Assembly (NCBI RefSeq): GCF_036320965.1
Contig: NC_092269.1
Location: forward strand, 35,519,343-35,583,342
DNA from: Panulirus ornatus
Lineage: Eukaryota > Arthropoda > Malacostraca > Decapoda > Palinuridae
Direction: 5' to 3'
DNA: 64,000 nucleotides
Translations under genes and position numbers: made by a program
Part shown: in pieces, positions 43,501-57,200 of the stretch
Numbering within the stretch: position 1 is the stretch's first letter
Layout: each line of letters starts with the position of its first letter
The notes under the pieces: model-generated
Seen by the model: the letters and a program-made list of their open reading frames with translations, nothing else
Database searches by the model: none
What the model was told of the DNA's origin: nothing

Positions 43501-46500
43501 TTGAAGATATGTTCGATGGTTAGCATACCTAATCCATAAAATTGGGAATGGACTGATGATAGACAGATAGATAAATAAATAGATTTTACTTCTGTTTATC
43601 ACTATTTGATATGTTATACATGTCTCTTGTTATTTCTTGGCATTGTATCTTTTACTTAAAGTACAGGTTTCTCTAGGCAGTTCAAAATTATCTCCATTTT
43701 GCATTAATCTAACTTTCCTGTTTAAAGTTTTTAACTGCAAAGACATTTTCTCCTGTACACAGAACCACATGTCCTTGGATCTTTCTAAGGACTTTGGCAC
43801 CATATTTATTTTTCAAAATTCGCCCCTAATGCCTACAGGCTCTTCAAGATGATGTAGCAACCCTTCAGAACAATGTGAACAGTATCACAACTGCAGGAAA
43901 ACAGCTGATTGAGGAAGGTGATTCTGAACTCAAAAGTATAATCCAGGGGCAGTTGGAGGAGCTGGTAAACCGCTGGAATAATGTAACAGAGCTTGCAAGG
44001 ACACAAAACAAGAGTTTAAAGGAAGCACTTGCAAGAAGTCAGAAGGTAATACTTCTATCATTTCCAGTTAGCTGGAAGGACATTTAGATATGAACTTGTT
44101 TTTCAGTACCTAATACTGTCTCCTGTAATAGCAAGGTAATTTTAGGAACAAATGAACAAATGCCTCATTTGCATATATCCACTCTGTAGTTGTCAAAGTA
44201 TGATATACTGAAACCTAGAGCCTACCATACAGACTATAATCTGGTTTACCTTCACAGCTTCATGTTCCATGGGTCAGTTCAGTGACAGCTTGTTGCCTTC
44301 CGTATATCATATTGATGGAACTCATTCTAATCCATATACGCCTCTCTTCCCCTTAAATGCTTAGGTCTCAGCACAAAAAAAAAAAACTTCTTAACTTCAT
44401 GTTTTCATCCCTTTCTTAGTCTCCCAAGAAACTGGGCTGAGCTGAAAAAATCAGTTGCATACTAAAATGGTGAAACAGAAGGAAAATGATACAAAGTTAC
44501 AGAGAGGTATCCTGAAGATTGTCAAATTTCAATGGAGGTTTCATAAAGGAGATATCATAAGGATTCATTTTGGGTAGACACCCTCCATTTCTTTTCACCT
44601 TATGTTTCAGTGGTATGTTATCCAGGACATAGTAACAGGAGTAGATCAAGACATTAACAATTTTTATGGTCTTATTGAAGTGGCAATAGGAACAAAAAGA
44701 ATAATTAAATTAGAAGTCAAATATACCACAAATAATATCATTATTTCACAGAGAAAAACCAACAGCAAATGATAACAAAACACCATATATGTAAAGTACA
44801 AAAAACAAATGCAGTGGCTAAGCTTTCCCATCATCCTCAACAAATTATAAAGTTGCTACCTAGCATATCCAGGTGTATTAGTTTTCAAAAAACAACAGTC
44901 CTTACAGTTCACGATATGGAGCACTTGCAAAAGCTATTGACCCAACATTTCTGAAGGCTAGACCTGAAGATGAAGATACTGCTGGCAGATTTATGTCACA
45001 ATCAACAGGTCAATACTGCATGAGTTTGAGCAAGTGAATGATGTGTAGCAGCTGGTTGCTTGGCATTCATGCCATGACATTAGAAATCTAGGCTGACATC
45101 AAAGGTCTAGGCTGACACCAGAGGTCTAGGCAGGTTGATGCTTGGTTGTTGGCTCCTACGAATGAGCATCTACTGTTGTCAAAAAAATTATAGTAGTTGA
45201 AGATAATCCTCATAGATGCATCCTGTATGCTGTGCAAAGAAATGTTTTAACCCTTACACCAAGCTAGCATTGTCTTAGATGTTGAGAAGGCTTGTCCATG
45301 CTTTAGATAAGAGCAAGTAGATATACATTTGCTAAAGACAGACTGGAAAGAGAACCAACTCTACATTGATGTCAGTTTGTCTAATAATGATTCAAACTTA
45401 GATTCTTACAGGAGCAATGATGATGATAAGTTGCTTGTTATGAAATGCTAAAGATATAAATCTAGCATATCCGAGTACCAGATGTGAAACTGAAGAGCAG
45501 TAGCTGATGGAAATCACTGTCAACAGGTTAGCGCTGGACACAGTAATTATGCAGCACAATAGCCAGACCACATAGTACATAACATTCTGCTGTTATATGC
45601 CTACTGTGCTGGGAAATCAGGGGTAAATCATTGTAGTAGTTATTCTTTCCCTCTGCCACAGAACTTTGGAAACTCTTAACCCTTTATGTCATTCAAAAGA
45701 ATGATGACCTACCTTATTTTGTAAGGCAGATTTTGCACTTCTTCCAGGACTCCTGAAATAGTTTTTTCTCTTCTTGTGTTTTTCTTCCTCTTAATTCTTC
45801 TCACATGGACTTCTGTCTATGGCTAGAGCCTCCAGCATAAAAAAGTGTATATGCAGATGCTCATAAGGCTTGTACATAGGTGAGGAGAGGATAGGTAAAG
45901 CCACAAAATATTTACTTGAGGTATATTGAAAAGAAAACCAAATTTGCATTTATGCCATTTTATTTGATTATGACTCAAACTTGGGATGTTGTTACAGGTG
46001 CATGGTGATATTGATAAGCTTAATGTTTGGCTTGATGATTTTGAGCCAAAAGTTCCATCTGTAATTTCAACACGTACTCCAGAAGAACTCAGTAATGCAC
46101 TGCAAATGTTCACTCAGTTAAGAGAAGAAATTAGCACACACAGCGATGACCTTAGAGCCCTCAACAACATTGGTAAGTATATTGAATGATTGTCTGATTT
46201 AGATATTTATGGAGTTTGTATTTTAATCACTGACAGTTATTCTCAGAATGAACAGTAAACCTCAAAGATTGCCAAGAAATTTCTCAATTATTTATCTCCA
46301 TTTGAGAATGTTTTTCATATTTTTTGCTCTCTCACATGTTTGTTTCAGTGCATTATTCCATCCCTGTTACTTTAACACTTTTGATATTTTCTTATACATG
46401 GGGTGAATCAGAAGAATCAAGCCTCTGTGCCTGGTGCTAATAAGAGATTTAGAACTGAGAATAGTGGAGTATTGGTGCTGAATTGTGACCACTCTATATA

Positions 46501-49500
46501 GTTTTCAGTGTAAGGGCTATTGCTGGCAGATTTAGGAAGGCAGCCTATCTTCCGTAAGAATATGGCTGAGTGTTTTATAGAAGTACTTACATGAGTAGAT
46601 TGAATGGAATGGGGTGAGCATGAAGACATGTTGAAATATTGCCAGCTGGCCCAAAAAGCCAGCTGCACACCAGTTTATGACTAGGTTTCGTAGTCCTTTT
46701 TTCTGGCCTTCTTAAGTTTAGTTTGGTCTAGCAGACATCCTGAAGTTTAGCATGATGGTCCTCCCTGCAGACAAAATGAGTTAGCCATGGTAAACCCACT
46801 GTTGCTTTCAGTTTGTCATGCCTTGCAAATGCATGAGGGAGGAGCTCTACCCAGAAGGCTGTCTAGACAATTTTTATTATTAGAGCTTCAGGGCTCTTTA
46901 TGTTGGGTATGAAATTGGACAAGAAACTTATTAAAAAGAATTGAAGAAGTACTGTTATAGTATGAGAAGTGGATGAATAGAATAGAGTAACTAAAGACAT
47001 GGTTAATGTGTGCAGCATACATTGATTGATGATGTTGTATGATAGAATAGAATCTTCAAAGATCTTCAAGAGATGGACCCTCATAAGTGTAATTCTACAT
47101 CCCTTTACAGTACAAACAGTTATTTAGATATATATTTGAAACCTCTTTTAGGTGATGAAATGTTGCAACATGATTCTGTGGTTACACATGAAGAGTTGGC
47201 TCGCCAGTTTACACAGCTCAATGGACGATGGACTGAAGTTGTTGCCCAAGTTGACTCAAAATACAAGCTTCTCATCACAGCAGCCCAGCAGTATGAAGAT
47301 TTTAAAAGTATGTTTCTTTTGTTTTTAAGAGTCCCTGTGAAGTGAAAAACACCACAAGAAAAGTGGTGTTCTAAAGTGTTTTATATTATTAAATTTATTT
47401 AAGTTTAGCATGTGAAATATAGGAAGTTGTCTTATATCAAAGTTGCTGGCCTTATTTTATTTGCAGTTATTGCTTTGGGTTTAATCATGAGAAGAGATGA
47501 TACATACATATTTCTGCTTTGGGGCACATTTTTATAGGGCCTTACCTCTCTTGGGAAGCTATGTGCATCCACTGGTAGGAATTAAAGGTTAGAAAATGTG
47601 ATAATATGGATGCTTGTCAAGGTGGGATGAGTGTGAGGCAGTTAAGGAGTAGGTGTCATGGTGACTTCATTGTGGAGGCTGCATCTTATGCATAAAAGGT
47701 CCTGTGATGAATTGATGTCTGTAATGATGTGGAGTTGAGAGGTTTCTGACCCTCTGGCATCCTAGAGACTCTCTCAAAGTTCATGGGACACTGCCCTTAA
47801 AAGAAAGTTTTTCGTACTTAGAAACTCACACTTTTCCTAATAGAGAAAATTTCTGATTAAGATTAAGAGACCAGTTGTTATATAGTTGTATGAAAAAGGA
47901 TAAAGTGATTTGAATTTCTTCTTCCATATATTTTATTTTTGAGATATTTGAAAACTCTGACTCCTCTTTACAGTTTATATTAAACTTTTGTAACTTTTAT
48001 CTTCAGAATTGTGTTCTGAAGAATCTGAGTGGCTGGATCAGCTCCAAGCAAAGTTGGAGAGGTCATCCAAAGATGCAGCAGATGCAGAAGAGATTTCTGA
48101 GGCTCTAGATGTAAGTTTTGTGTAATCTTTGATAATTTGAAGAATAAATCCTCTCATTTAATTTTTTTAGCTTCATATATGTACTTGTGAGACAGTAGAC
48201 TAGATATCTGTGGTCACCCATGATAGTAGTGTGTAGGAAGAAATGAATTGTTTATGGTCTTTCATTTGTCAATCTGCCTTGCATTTCTCTACCACTTTGT
48301 TAAGACTTGATGTAGGAACCTGCATTGTTTTTACATATATGTAATTCTTATTATTTAGAATTTTTTAGCAAGTGTGCTGCAGGACTTGAAAGATGTTTCT
48401 TTTTTCCCAATTTAAGTGTTATGATCATAGTTTTGGATGAGTAGCTTGGAATTAGGTAGCTGCTAGTAAGAAGTCTTGACTTATACAAAAAATTCACCTT
48501 ATTGAGTCATGCTGTCTGATTTTATAAATCTTTTAGACCTGTAGCATTTCAAGCCATAGAATTCAGGAGCTGGAAAATAGGACAAATGAGAATTAGAGTG
48601 AGTAACAGTATACTTTAGGGAGGAATAGAAAAAGTTTGGAAGGAGGTAACTATTGTGATTGAGACAAGAGAAACTGTGAGGGGGCAGTGATTGAGACAGG
48701 AGAAACTGTGAGGGGGCTAATGGGGAATAGATAGCACTTCAGGGAAAATTAGAAAATATTTGGTAAAATTTTAGTATTGTGATAAAAACAAGAGCATCAG
48801 TGAAGGGGGCAAATGAGGAAATGGTGACAGGGAGAGATATAGTGCAGAGGGGATAGGTGAGCATTCTGAATTACTGTTGAATGTGCTGCCATTACCAGCA
48901 CTTACCAGGTCTTTAGGGCTTGATTGGGGATTGGGAGGGGGGTCTTTACATTGTACATGACAGGTGGAGAGTGGATCTGAGCAATTGAGACCATTCTTTG
49001 TCTCTTCCTGGCACTACCTAGCTAATTAAGGAAATGGCAGTTATGTCTGAAAGAAGTATGGAACATGATTTTGTTCATAAAGTGTAATCTTTAAGTATGA
49101 AAAATACTTTGCCTGCGTATTCAATTCACAATTCTCTCATTACCAGGAACTAGAGATTTTCCTACATAGCCATGATGAGAGTCGCCTGGAGCAGATAAGA
49201 AGTCTTGCAGAATCACTTGTACGTGAAGGTGGTTTAGCAGAATCAGTTCAAGAGACTACATGTTCCCTCACATCTCGCTTTGATACTCTGAATACCCAGG
49301 TGAGTTCAGGAGATTGAAAAGATTGAAGTGTTTAAGAAAAGAAGGAATTTTGATGATACGAGAGAGTTGTCATAAAGGAAAAATATTCTTCAGGGTTCTG
49401 TACTGTCGCCTGCTTTCCTCAAAAACGAGATTACTTCAGCCTCCAACTGTTGTTTACTCTAATGCTGTCGATTATACTCACATGCTTAAATTCACTTTCT

Positions 49501-52500
49501 CATTACTTTCAACACAAGTGTTTAACAAATTTCTTATCTAATTGTGGACATATGAAGTATCTTGGAATTAAGAGCAGCAACCTGGTTAAATTCATTATTA
49601 CAGTTTCTACTTATTCCTGTTTTTAATATCACTCTTTTCCAACTACTGAATTTCAAAACACCATTGTGTAACCCTGCAGTGACAAACATGTTGGAGATAA
49701 ATGTATCCTTGTCTCTATCAAAACCTGCTTCCCAGAAGTGGGGTGTTGTACAAATAATGAAATTATTTTTCCTGTATGCAACTATTCCATGTCTACTTAG
49801 AGCTCTTTCTTCCTAAAATGAAGTTCTGCTTGATTATTTGGGATGGCTCTTATGTTTTTCTCTTTGCCAGAGTTGTGTCAGAAGCCCTCTGCCATATTAA
49901 CTACTATCATCCCTCTTCAACCATCTCTTTTTATTTCTTGTGATGTTACTGTCCTTTCCAACAGGTGTTATTGTACCACATCTCTTCAGAACTATCTGCA
50001 TGTGTCTCAGCCTCTGAAACCTTCACTCTTGGCACTCACCTGGCTGCTGTTTCCCATAGATTATGTGGATAGCAGCCACAACAAGATTGACCATGGAATT
50101 CTCTTTTTTTTTCTTTCCCTCCTCTATAATCTTTCTGCTTTTTAAGTGTCAGGTCTTCAGACACCTGGGGGGCACATTGATTTATTTATTCTTCTTTTGT
50201 ATACTTTTTCTTATCATTTGAGACAGCTGTGTCTGAAGTATGTTTTTGGATGATTGTTTGCAAGGGAGAAACTTCCTTACTGACTGACTCTGTGGTTTTA
50301 GGGAAATGGGATCATGCATTACAGATATCTTAAGATTTTTTTTTTGAAAGAGTGAGCTCCATTTTAGACAAAAGAGAAGGGTGGGAAGATTATGTGATTC
50401 TGGACTCCCAGAAAACATCCGACACTGTATACTATACAGGAGGTCAGTAAAGAAAATGGATCTTCAGGAAGGAAGATTCTTTTGATAAACTGAAAATTAT
50501 CATGGTGGAAGGAAATAGGATGCTTATCAGAGAAGCCCCTTTGAAATGGTTGAGGTCACCAGTGCCTGACAACCAAGCTTTAGGAGCAGGAACACATGCA
50601 ACCAGCTCATGAGAACAGTGTCCAAAATGATACATAAAAAGAGATGAGGAGAGAGTATGAACATCATGCCATAAAGAGAAGGACAGATGAAGAGAAGTAA
50701 TGCCAAGGGAACTGAGATGGAAAGGTTTTGATTTCACTCCAGGTAATAGAGAGATGTAGGTGGAGCCATTCCAGATGTGTGAGCAGTACTCCCATTTATT
50801 CTATTTTACTAATACTATTCACCTCCAAATAAATCATCTTACTCTACCTAAATATATAATGTGTTCTGTGATTATTGATGTTATCTGACTCCATGTGTGA
50901 GCTTACAGTATGGGTGAAAAGTTCACCTTTGTTGAAGCTGTATATCTGGTATTTTCTTACTCTAAAGAAGTCCACATTTCTTTTATACTGGAACTGGAAT
51001 TAGTGCAGCCATAGGCTGCAGGAACCTCAAAGAGGTCCAGGGTAATACCAGGTCTCTTTCATGGAAAGGGGATTGGGGAAATTATAGGTAAGATGTAAAA
51101 GAATACTGTCATTAGTTTTTCTTTAAATACCTTTAGGAGCCAGGTCCGCAAACTTCTTAAGAGCTCAGATTTATCCCAGATGTATTTTTTCCTCAAACAA
51201 AATTTTATCTTTTTTTAGTTAAGACGGCCTCAGTTGGTTGCCTGTGTCATATCGGATACTTCAAAAAGCAAAATTACACACTCACATTTAGATAAGTAGT
51301 TACAATGAGATGCAACTGAGCAAAAGAAGGGATTGGATTTAAAGTAGTAGGGTATTGTTGAGTTGATTCATCAATCTGTCAGTGAATACTGTGGAAAAAT
51401 ATAAAAGTGAGGAATAGGTTAAAAGACAGAAGAAAACCTTGCGAAACAACTATTAAGATTGGCTAGAAGAAGAAAAACTTGTTTCTTGCTTTTGACTTTC
51501 CTCCAGTGCTTTGTTCTTTTAGAAGCAGCATTTGCCTTAGTCATTTCACTTCCATAATTGTTAATGGAACACCTCATCTTGTCAGCAGTGGTGTTCCTTA
51601 GGGTTCTTTCTTGTCTCCAGCCCCCATCCTCTTTTCTGTCAGTGACTTTCTTATTACAATAAATTACCTAATTCACCTATATTTTTTTGATTTATTGCAA
51701 ATCATTACCAGTCATATTAGGATTATTTTATGTGATTTTAGGTTTTTTGATGCTGATGAGTGCTGTAATTAGTAGTGGAAGGATAGATAATCAATTAGAT
51801 TGTAGAAACTTGATAGCAAAGATATGCAGTTTATTAGAATATTTGAGGGAACCACATATGCTAAACTGAAAATATCTTTACTCCAAAATGAAAAATCGTA
51901 TATCCATAAAGTATAGAATATTTTTATTACTTTCTGCTATACATTAATTAGAATCAATATTGATAATGTTGTTAGTCTTGATATCTTAGATTGAAGTCTG
52001 ATTACAGTACTTCAGTCAGGTTAGGTAGGATTTAAGCAAAAGAGATTCCCTTTTCTGATCTCTGGTGTCATAGATTTATAATGGATGTATTTGTATTGAA
52101 ATGAATGGGGTAAAATGTGTCATATATTGCAGGTCTTTCTTGTAATAACATTAAATCATTCTTATTAATGGTGTTATTTAAACTGATTTTTTCCCAACAT
52201 GCTTACGAAGCTCACAAGTCTTTTCTATCAAGCATTTGTAAGTTGCACATTACTCCCTAAGGAGTCAACTTCATATGGTAGGCATAGGCAGTAATGTGGC
52301 TAGATAAAGATTTATATTGCATTATTATTTTATGTTTACTTCAGTATCAGTTCCCAGTGTGTTATTAAAGTACTATACACTTTTTCAGTTGAAGTTGCAC
52401 ACATTTGACATGGTTATTTTCAATTTTTTTGTTATTGGAGCTTTTGTTGGTTTGTGCTTTTATCACAGATATATTTTTTATATCATCTACACCTTTCACA

Positions 52501-54201
52501 TTTGGGGAAGTTCTTGTTTTGTAAGCAGGTCAGTTCGTTCATGTTAATTTTCAAGCTATCTTGTAAACACAACAAATAAATGGAATTAGATAAATGATAT
52601 ATAGAAGTAAGGTTACTTTTCTTGTGAAATGAATTATTAGCAATTTATTTCTGCTTTTGAAAATGCTTGAAAGTCATATACTTAACAGTCCAGTGTAGTC
52701 TAAGCAAATGGCTCTTAGTACAAAACGTCTAGCTGCTCTGGCAAATATCTGCGGCCCTTGCCAAAACTTGATATTGTCCCATGCGGCTTGTTGAGAAACC
52801 TGCTCTCTATTTGAAAATATTAGACCTATTTCTAGCTGCTAAAAAACAAGAATGTTCTCATAGTAATGTTGTGCTTGGAGAAAAGTTTGGTATAAGTGAT
52901 CACTAGGAAATTACTTTTGAAGAAGCTCTCAATGTTCATCTCAATTTTAGTCTAAATGATAGTGTGAAAAAAATACCAATTATTTAGATTTGCATCGCGT
53001 AGAAGTGTTTCATTAAGACTTAAACTTTCAGTTTGATGGAGGGAATGCATGTCCCAGCATTAAGCACAGAATAATTTTCCAAAGCTAAGCCAAAAGCAAA
53101 ACATAGAAATGTTTGTTATTCAAGAAAATAGAGGGCAAAATATTTGTATATACTTCAGTATAGTATATACTTAAGTATAGTATTGTCATAAACTAAATAG
53201 ACCGTAAAATCACTGAAACAAAATCTGATTCCTTTGTGATAAGATGGTGTGTTTTAAGGGTAAATGAGGTACCCAATTTATTATGCACATAGGGTTGGAT
53301 TTTTGTTCATTTTGTTATTTAGACATTGTTATATAGAAGTTCTGTTTTCTCTCATGTTGTGCATTTTCTGTTATCCACAAAACAGATTATGTATTGCCTC
53401 ATTGTAATAATAATGCTCTTGTAATATTTTTGCTTAAAGTAGAAACTTGCAATTGCTAATCATCAATTTAAGTGATATGAATTTGTCTGTATGTGGTATC
53501 CTGCTTGCTATTGACTTAATTAATTTTAACATTGTCTTTATCTTATATGATTTTTATATTCTTTAACTGTATAACTAGCAGTGCATTTTGTGTTTTTATA
53601 GTTATATTAGATGCTTTCAATAGATGATAATTATGAGATGAATAATTTTCTTTTATGACATTGGTGATTAATGGCACAACTTGGTTGGTTCCAGGCGAGT
53701 GAGCAGCAGTCAGGGTTAGAGGGTAGTGTACAGGAAGCCCAGGCGTGGGAGCGAGAGTACGTCAGTGTCCTTGATTATCTGGCACAATCTGATTTGATCC
53801 TCAATCAGGCAATTGCTGACCAGATACAAGTTGATCAAGTCCAGGTGAGTGTATGTGATCAATATTTTTGCTATTTCTTTTGTACTTTCCATTGATAAAA
53901 ACAGATGTGTATTTTGACATAAAGAGGTAGATCAATGTACATCACATATTATTAGTGAGTGTTGTGCTGGATAATAGACAGTACATGATAAAAGAACGTT
54001 TTGCCAAAATTTTCTGGCTTTCTGGGATTTACTATGGCTTTAAGGAATTTACTATAACTGACTGATGTAATGAAGTGATGCAGGAAGCAGTGTGACAGGG
54101 ATAGAACTAGCTTTTACATATTTTCGTTGGTTTACATGATGATTATTTCCAAGTGAGTTGAGCCTGGGAATGATATCAAGCTTGAAAATGATATTTTACA
54201 T

Positions 54202-54233
<32 letters not shown>

Positions 54234-57200
54234 CTAAAATTGTTAAGAAAGATAGTATACTAAAAGGTACCTGAACTGTGGGATATTTTATTTTGACCTG
54301 TAGGTAACCACTCTGTGTAGGTAATATATCACTGCCAGTAAATACTCATTTTTCTTATTGACTGTGTATATACAGTGCCTTTGTAATAGTTGAACATTTA
54401 AGACCAATATCTTTAGCTTAGATTTAGGGGTTGACTTTACATGAATGACATTTTTAAGAGGCTGAAAGTAGTCTGTTTGGGTCCACAAAATACATATATG
54501 TGCCCACACCCAAACCCCAACCTCTACGTAGCTTTGAAACTGTGGCTGGAGTTGGGAATTCTGTTATACTTAAACACAGAATATGTTAGAAATGTTGAGG
54601 GACTTGCTTAAAGATATGTCTAAACCAGTGTTTTTTTTTTAACACAGGTTCCCTTGAACCCCAAAGGGTATTGTGAAATTTTGTAATAATTGAAAAAACT
54701 TGTGGAAACCTGTAGTTAATACCTAAAGTTCTTTTAACTGTAGTTGTTTAAGAAGGAGAAAGAATGGATGGAGAAGATTGGGATTCTTGAGAATAATAGT
54801 AGATGTTGCTTTTAGTGTTTCTTGACCCTGTATCTACCTTGCTTAGTTGCTTTAAGATGTAGGATGTTGCCTTTATACCTTCTTTTTGTTAACAGGCATA
54901 TATACTACTGTATAGCTTTTACTGCATCTCTTTAAACTGTAGAATTCAAGCTCTTTTTGTCTTTTATGGTAGTTCCTAAGCTGAAGTCCTCTTGTTTTAC
55001 TTGTAAATTATTTTTGAATTCTTTATTTCATTTATTTCACTTTGCACAACTGGCAACCATACATGACATTATTAGATTTTATTTCTTTTATGTACATTAA
55101 ATATTTTCATCAATAGATTTATCTTATCAAGGTTTGTAATATCATACCACTCAGTGTTATGATAGAGAGTGTTATCTTAAGAGTGTTTCTTTAATTCATT
55201 ATTTTGATTTATGTTTATTCCCATATTTTTGACAACATAGTCACTGTTTATTTAGGTATGCAGGCACTGTAATACTGTTAATTTTTCCATGACTAATTTT
55301 TTCAAATTTCTCCGTTAATTTCCTTTACGTTCTCTTCTACCTATTTGTATATGGTACGTACTTCACCGCATTTTTTCTTGGTCTTACTCATTTTCCATGG
55401 CTTTACTTATTCTTGTGTCATTAGTAAAGTTCCTTGTTATACTCTCATATACTTTTTATTTATGTCAGATATCATGATTACAAAGCGTACTGAAACTATT
55501 CATGAAAGCACATCTTCATCAGATGATTTTCCAAGTGCAATAGCTGTGAACTTTGTTCTTTAGAAATTCCTCGATCCATTTTCATTTTTGCATTTGATGA
55601 TTTATTTCACTACTTTCCATAGTAATTCTCCATAATATATTTTATCATATCCCTTTGTAAATTCTAAAAAGACAGTATCCAATCTTGCTCCTCATTAAAG
55701 TTTCACATGTTATGATCGTAGGGTAATAGATGTGTTTATGAGCTGCTACTAAGTACAAAACAGTGCCACCATTTATTCATGAGATTATTGTTAAGATATT
55801 TTGATATGGATATCTTTGTAACTGTCCCAGATACTTCAATGACTTTAGGTTGATTAGTCCATGTGGTGGATAGTTTGAATAGCTAAGTGATGAAAGAGTA
55901 AATGCTGGCAGCATAAAGATAATGAAGAACTTGCTCAATGGTAAAAAAAAGTTCAAGAGATAGGGTCCCATGAGCATAAAACTCTCTTTCTCTACTGTTC
56001 AGGGCCCCATGAGCCAAAATCTCTCTCTCTACTGTTCAGGGCCCCATGAGCATAAAACTCTCTTTCTCTACTGTTCAGGGCCCCATGAGCATTAAACTCT
56101 TGTTTCTTTACTGTTCAAACAGTTGATTATATTACTTTACGTACTTTACAGTTCCCATCAATGTCAGACTTCTCTCCATTCTTCGTCATCTCTCTCGCCA
56201 CTCCATCCGTACCTCCTTTTCTGTTTTAAGCAATTTTGCCAAGATTTTCATTCATCCATATTTTGAAACCGACAGATTTGCACCAACTTTTTCACTTTAT
56301 AGGATTTTATGTTCTGCAGTCTTTTCGTTTTCATCCACCATTTTTTCAAGAGATTCAAGTTCTAAACATTCGTTCTCTCCTCAGCCATCTTCCTTAAATT
56401 TTTGATTCAGTTATTGTGGTTCCTATCTTTCACTGGTCTATTCTTATGGTGCCACACACATGAGAATTTGGTGACTGTTTAGGCATTGATTACTGGAATA
56501 TATATATTGTTGATATTATGATGGAATAGGTCATGTTTGAAACATTTTATGTTCACGTGAAGTAGATATGGATTTTTTCACTGCAGCTTTAACTTGAGGG
56601 ACATCATTTTTTTGCAGTCAGCTATCTTACAGATCTATGGTCTACCCTAATATTGTGGTGAACTATTTTCTGCTTACTTCTGCATGAACACCTAATTTTG
56701 GATGCATATTGTTAACATTGACTTTATATGTGAACATCAAGGTGGGTATCCCCCAGAGCCATTTGGGGGATTGTATGACACTTCATTTCTTGTGATTTTT
56801 GTTTCATTACCTTATCTACAATATATTGATGGCTTTTTTGCTTTGTTAGTGTATTTGATATGGTATTTAGTGTTTGTCATTCTGGTCAAAGATATATTTC
56901 TGTATATATTGTTTAGATGAAGAAAGAAATTCTTCATGTTTCAAGACTCATAATATTTACAGGTTCAAGCAGAACTTTTGACACAACAAGATGTTCTAAA
57001 GAAGATGCAGAGACAGGTGGAAGTGTATCACAGTCAGGGCAAGACAGAAGCTGCGCTGCGATTGGAAGATCAAATTACCCACCTTCAGGTGAGCCTGCCT
57101 GTCTGTGTGTCTTTGATGATGATGAAAATGTTCATTGTGAATGCAAGAAGCTAGATTGAATACTTTTGTAAGTCACTTACCAACATCCTAAAGTAAGCTG

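Larger units (their letters stand above)
49300..53694. other. Intron 26 (largest here)
   Basis: 4,395 bp with at least three CR1/jockey-like fragments in alternating orientation between 49.4 and 51.7 kb. The part from 51670 to 53694 is AT-rich and I recognise nothing in it. Confidence 0.65.
53845..56962. other. Intron 27
   Basis: 3,118 bp with a (TG)n tract at 54206-54232 and a 39-bp tandem array at 55963-56117. No transposon protein recognised. Confidence 0.65.

Noticed and set aside
51687..51869. Internal promoter with first exon for a short dystrophin isoform
   Set aside because: The open frame has no donor in a suitable phase that I can identify and no promoter signals; the large intron alone is not evidence.
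55963..56117. Coding tandem repeat
   Set aside because: Unit lengths of 37-40 bp shift the frame, and it lies in an intron.
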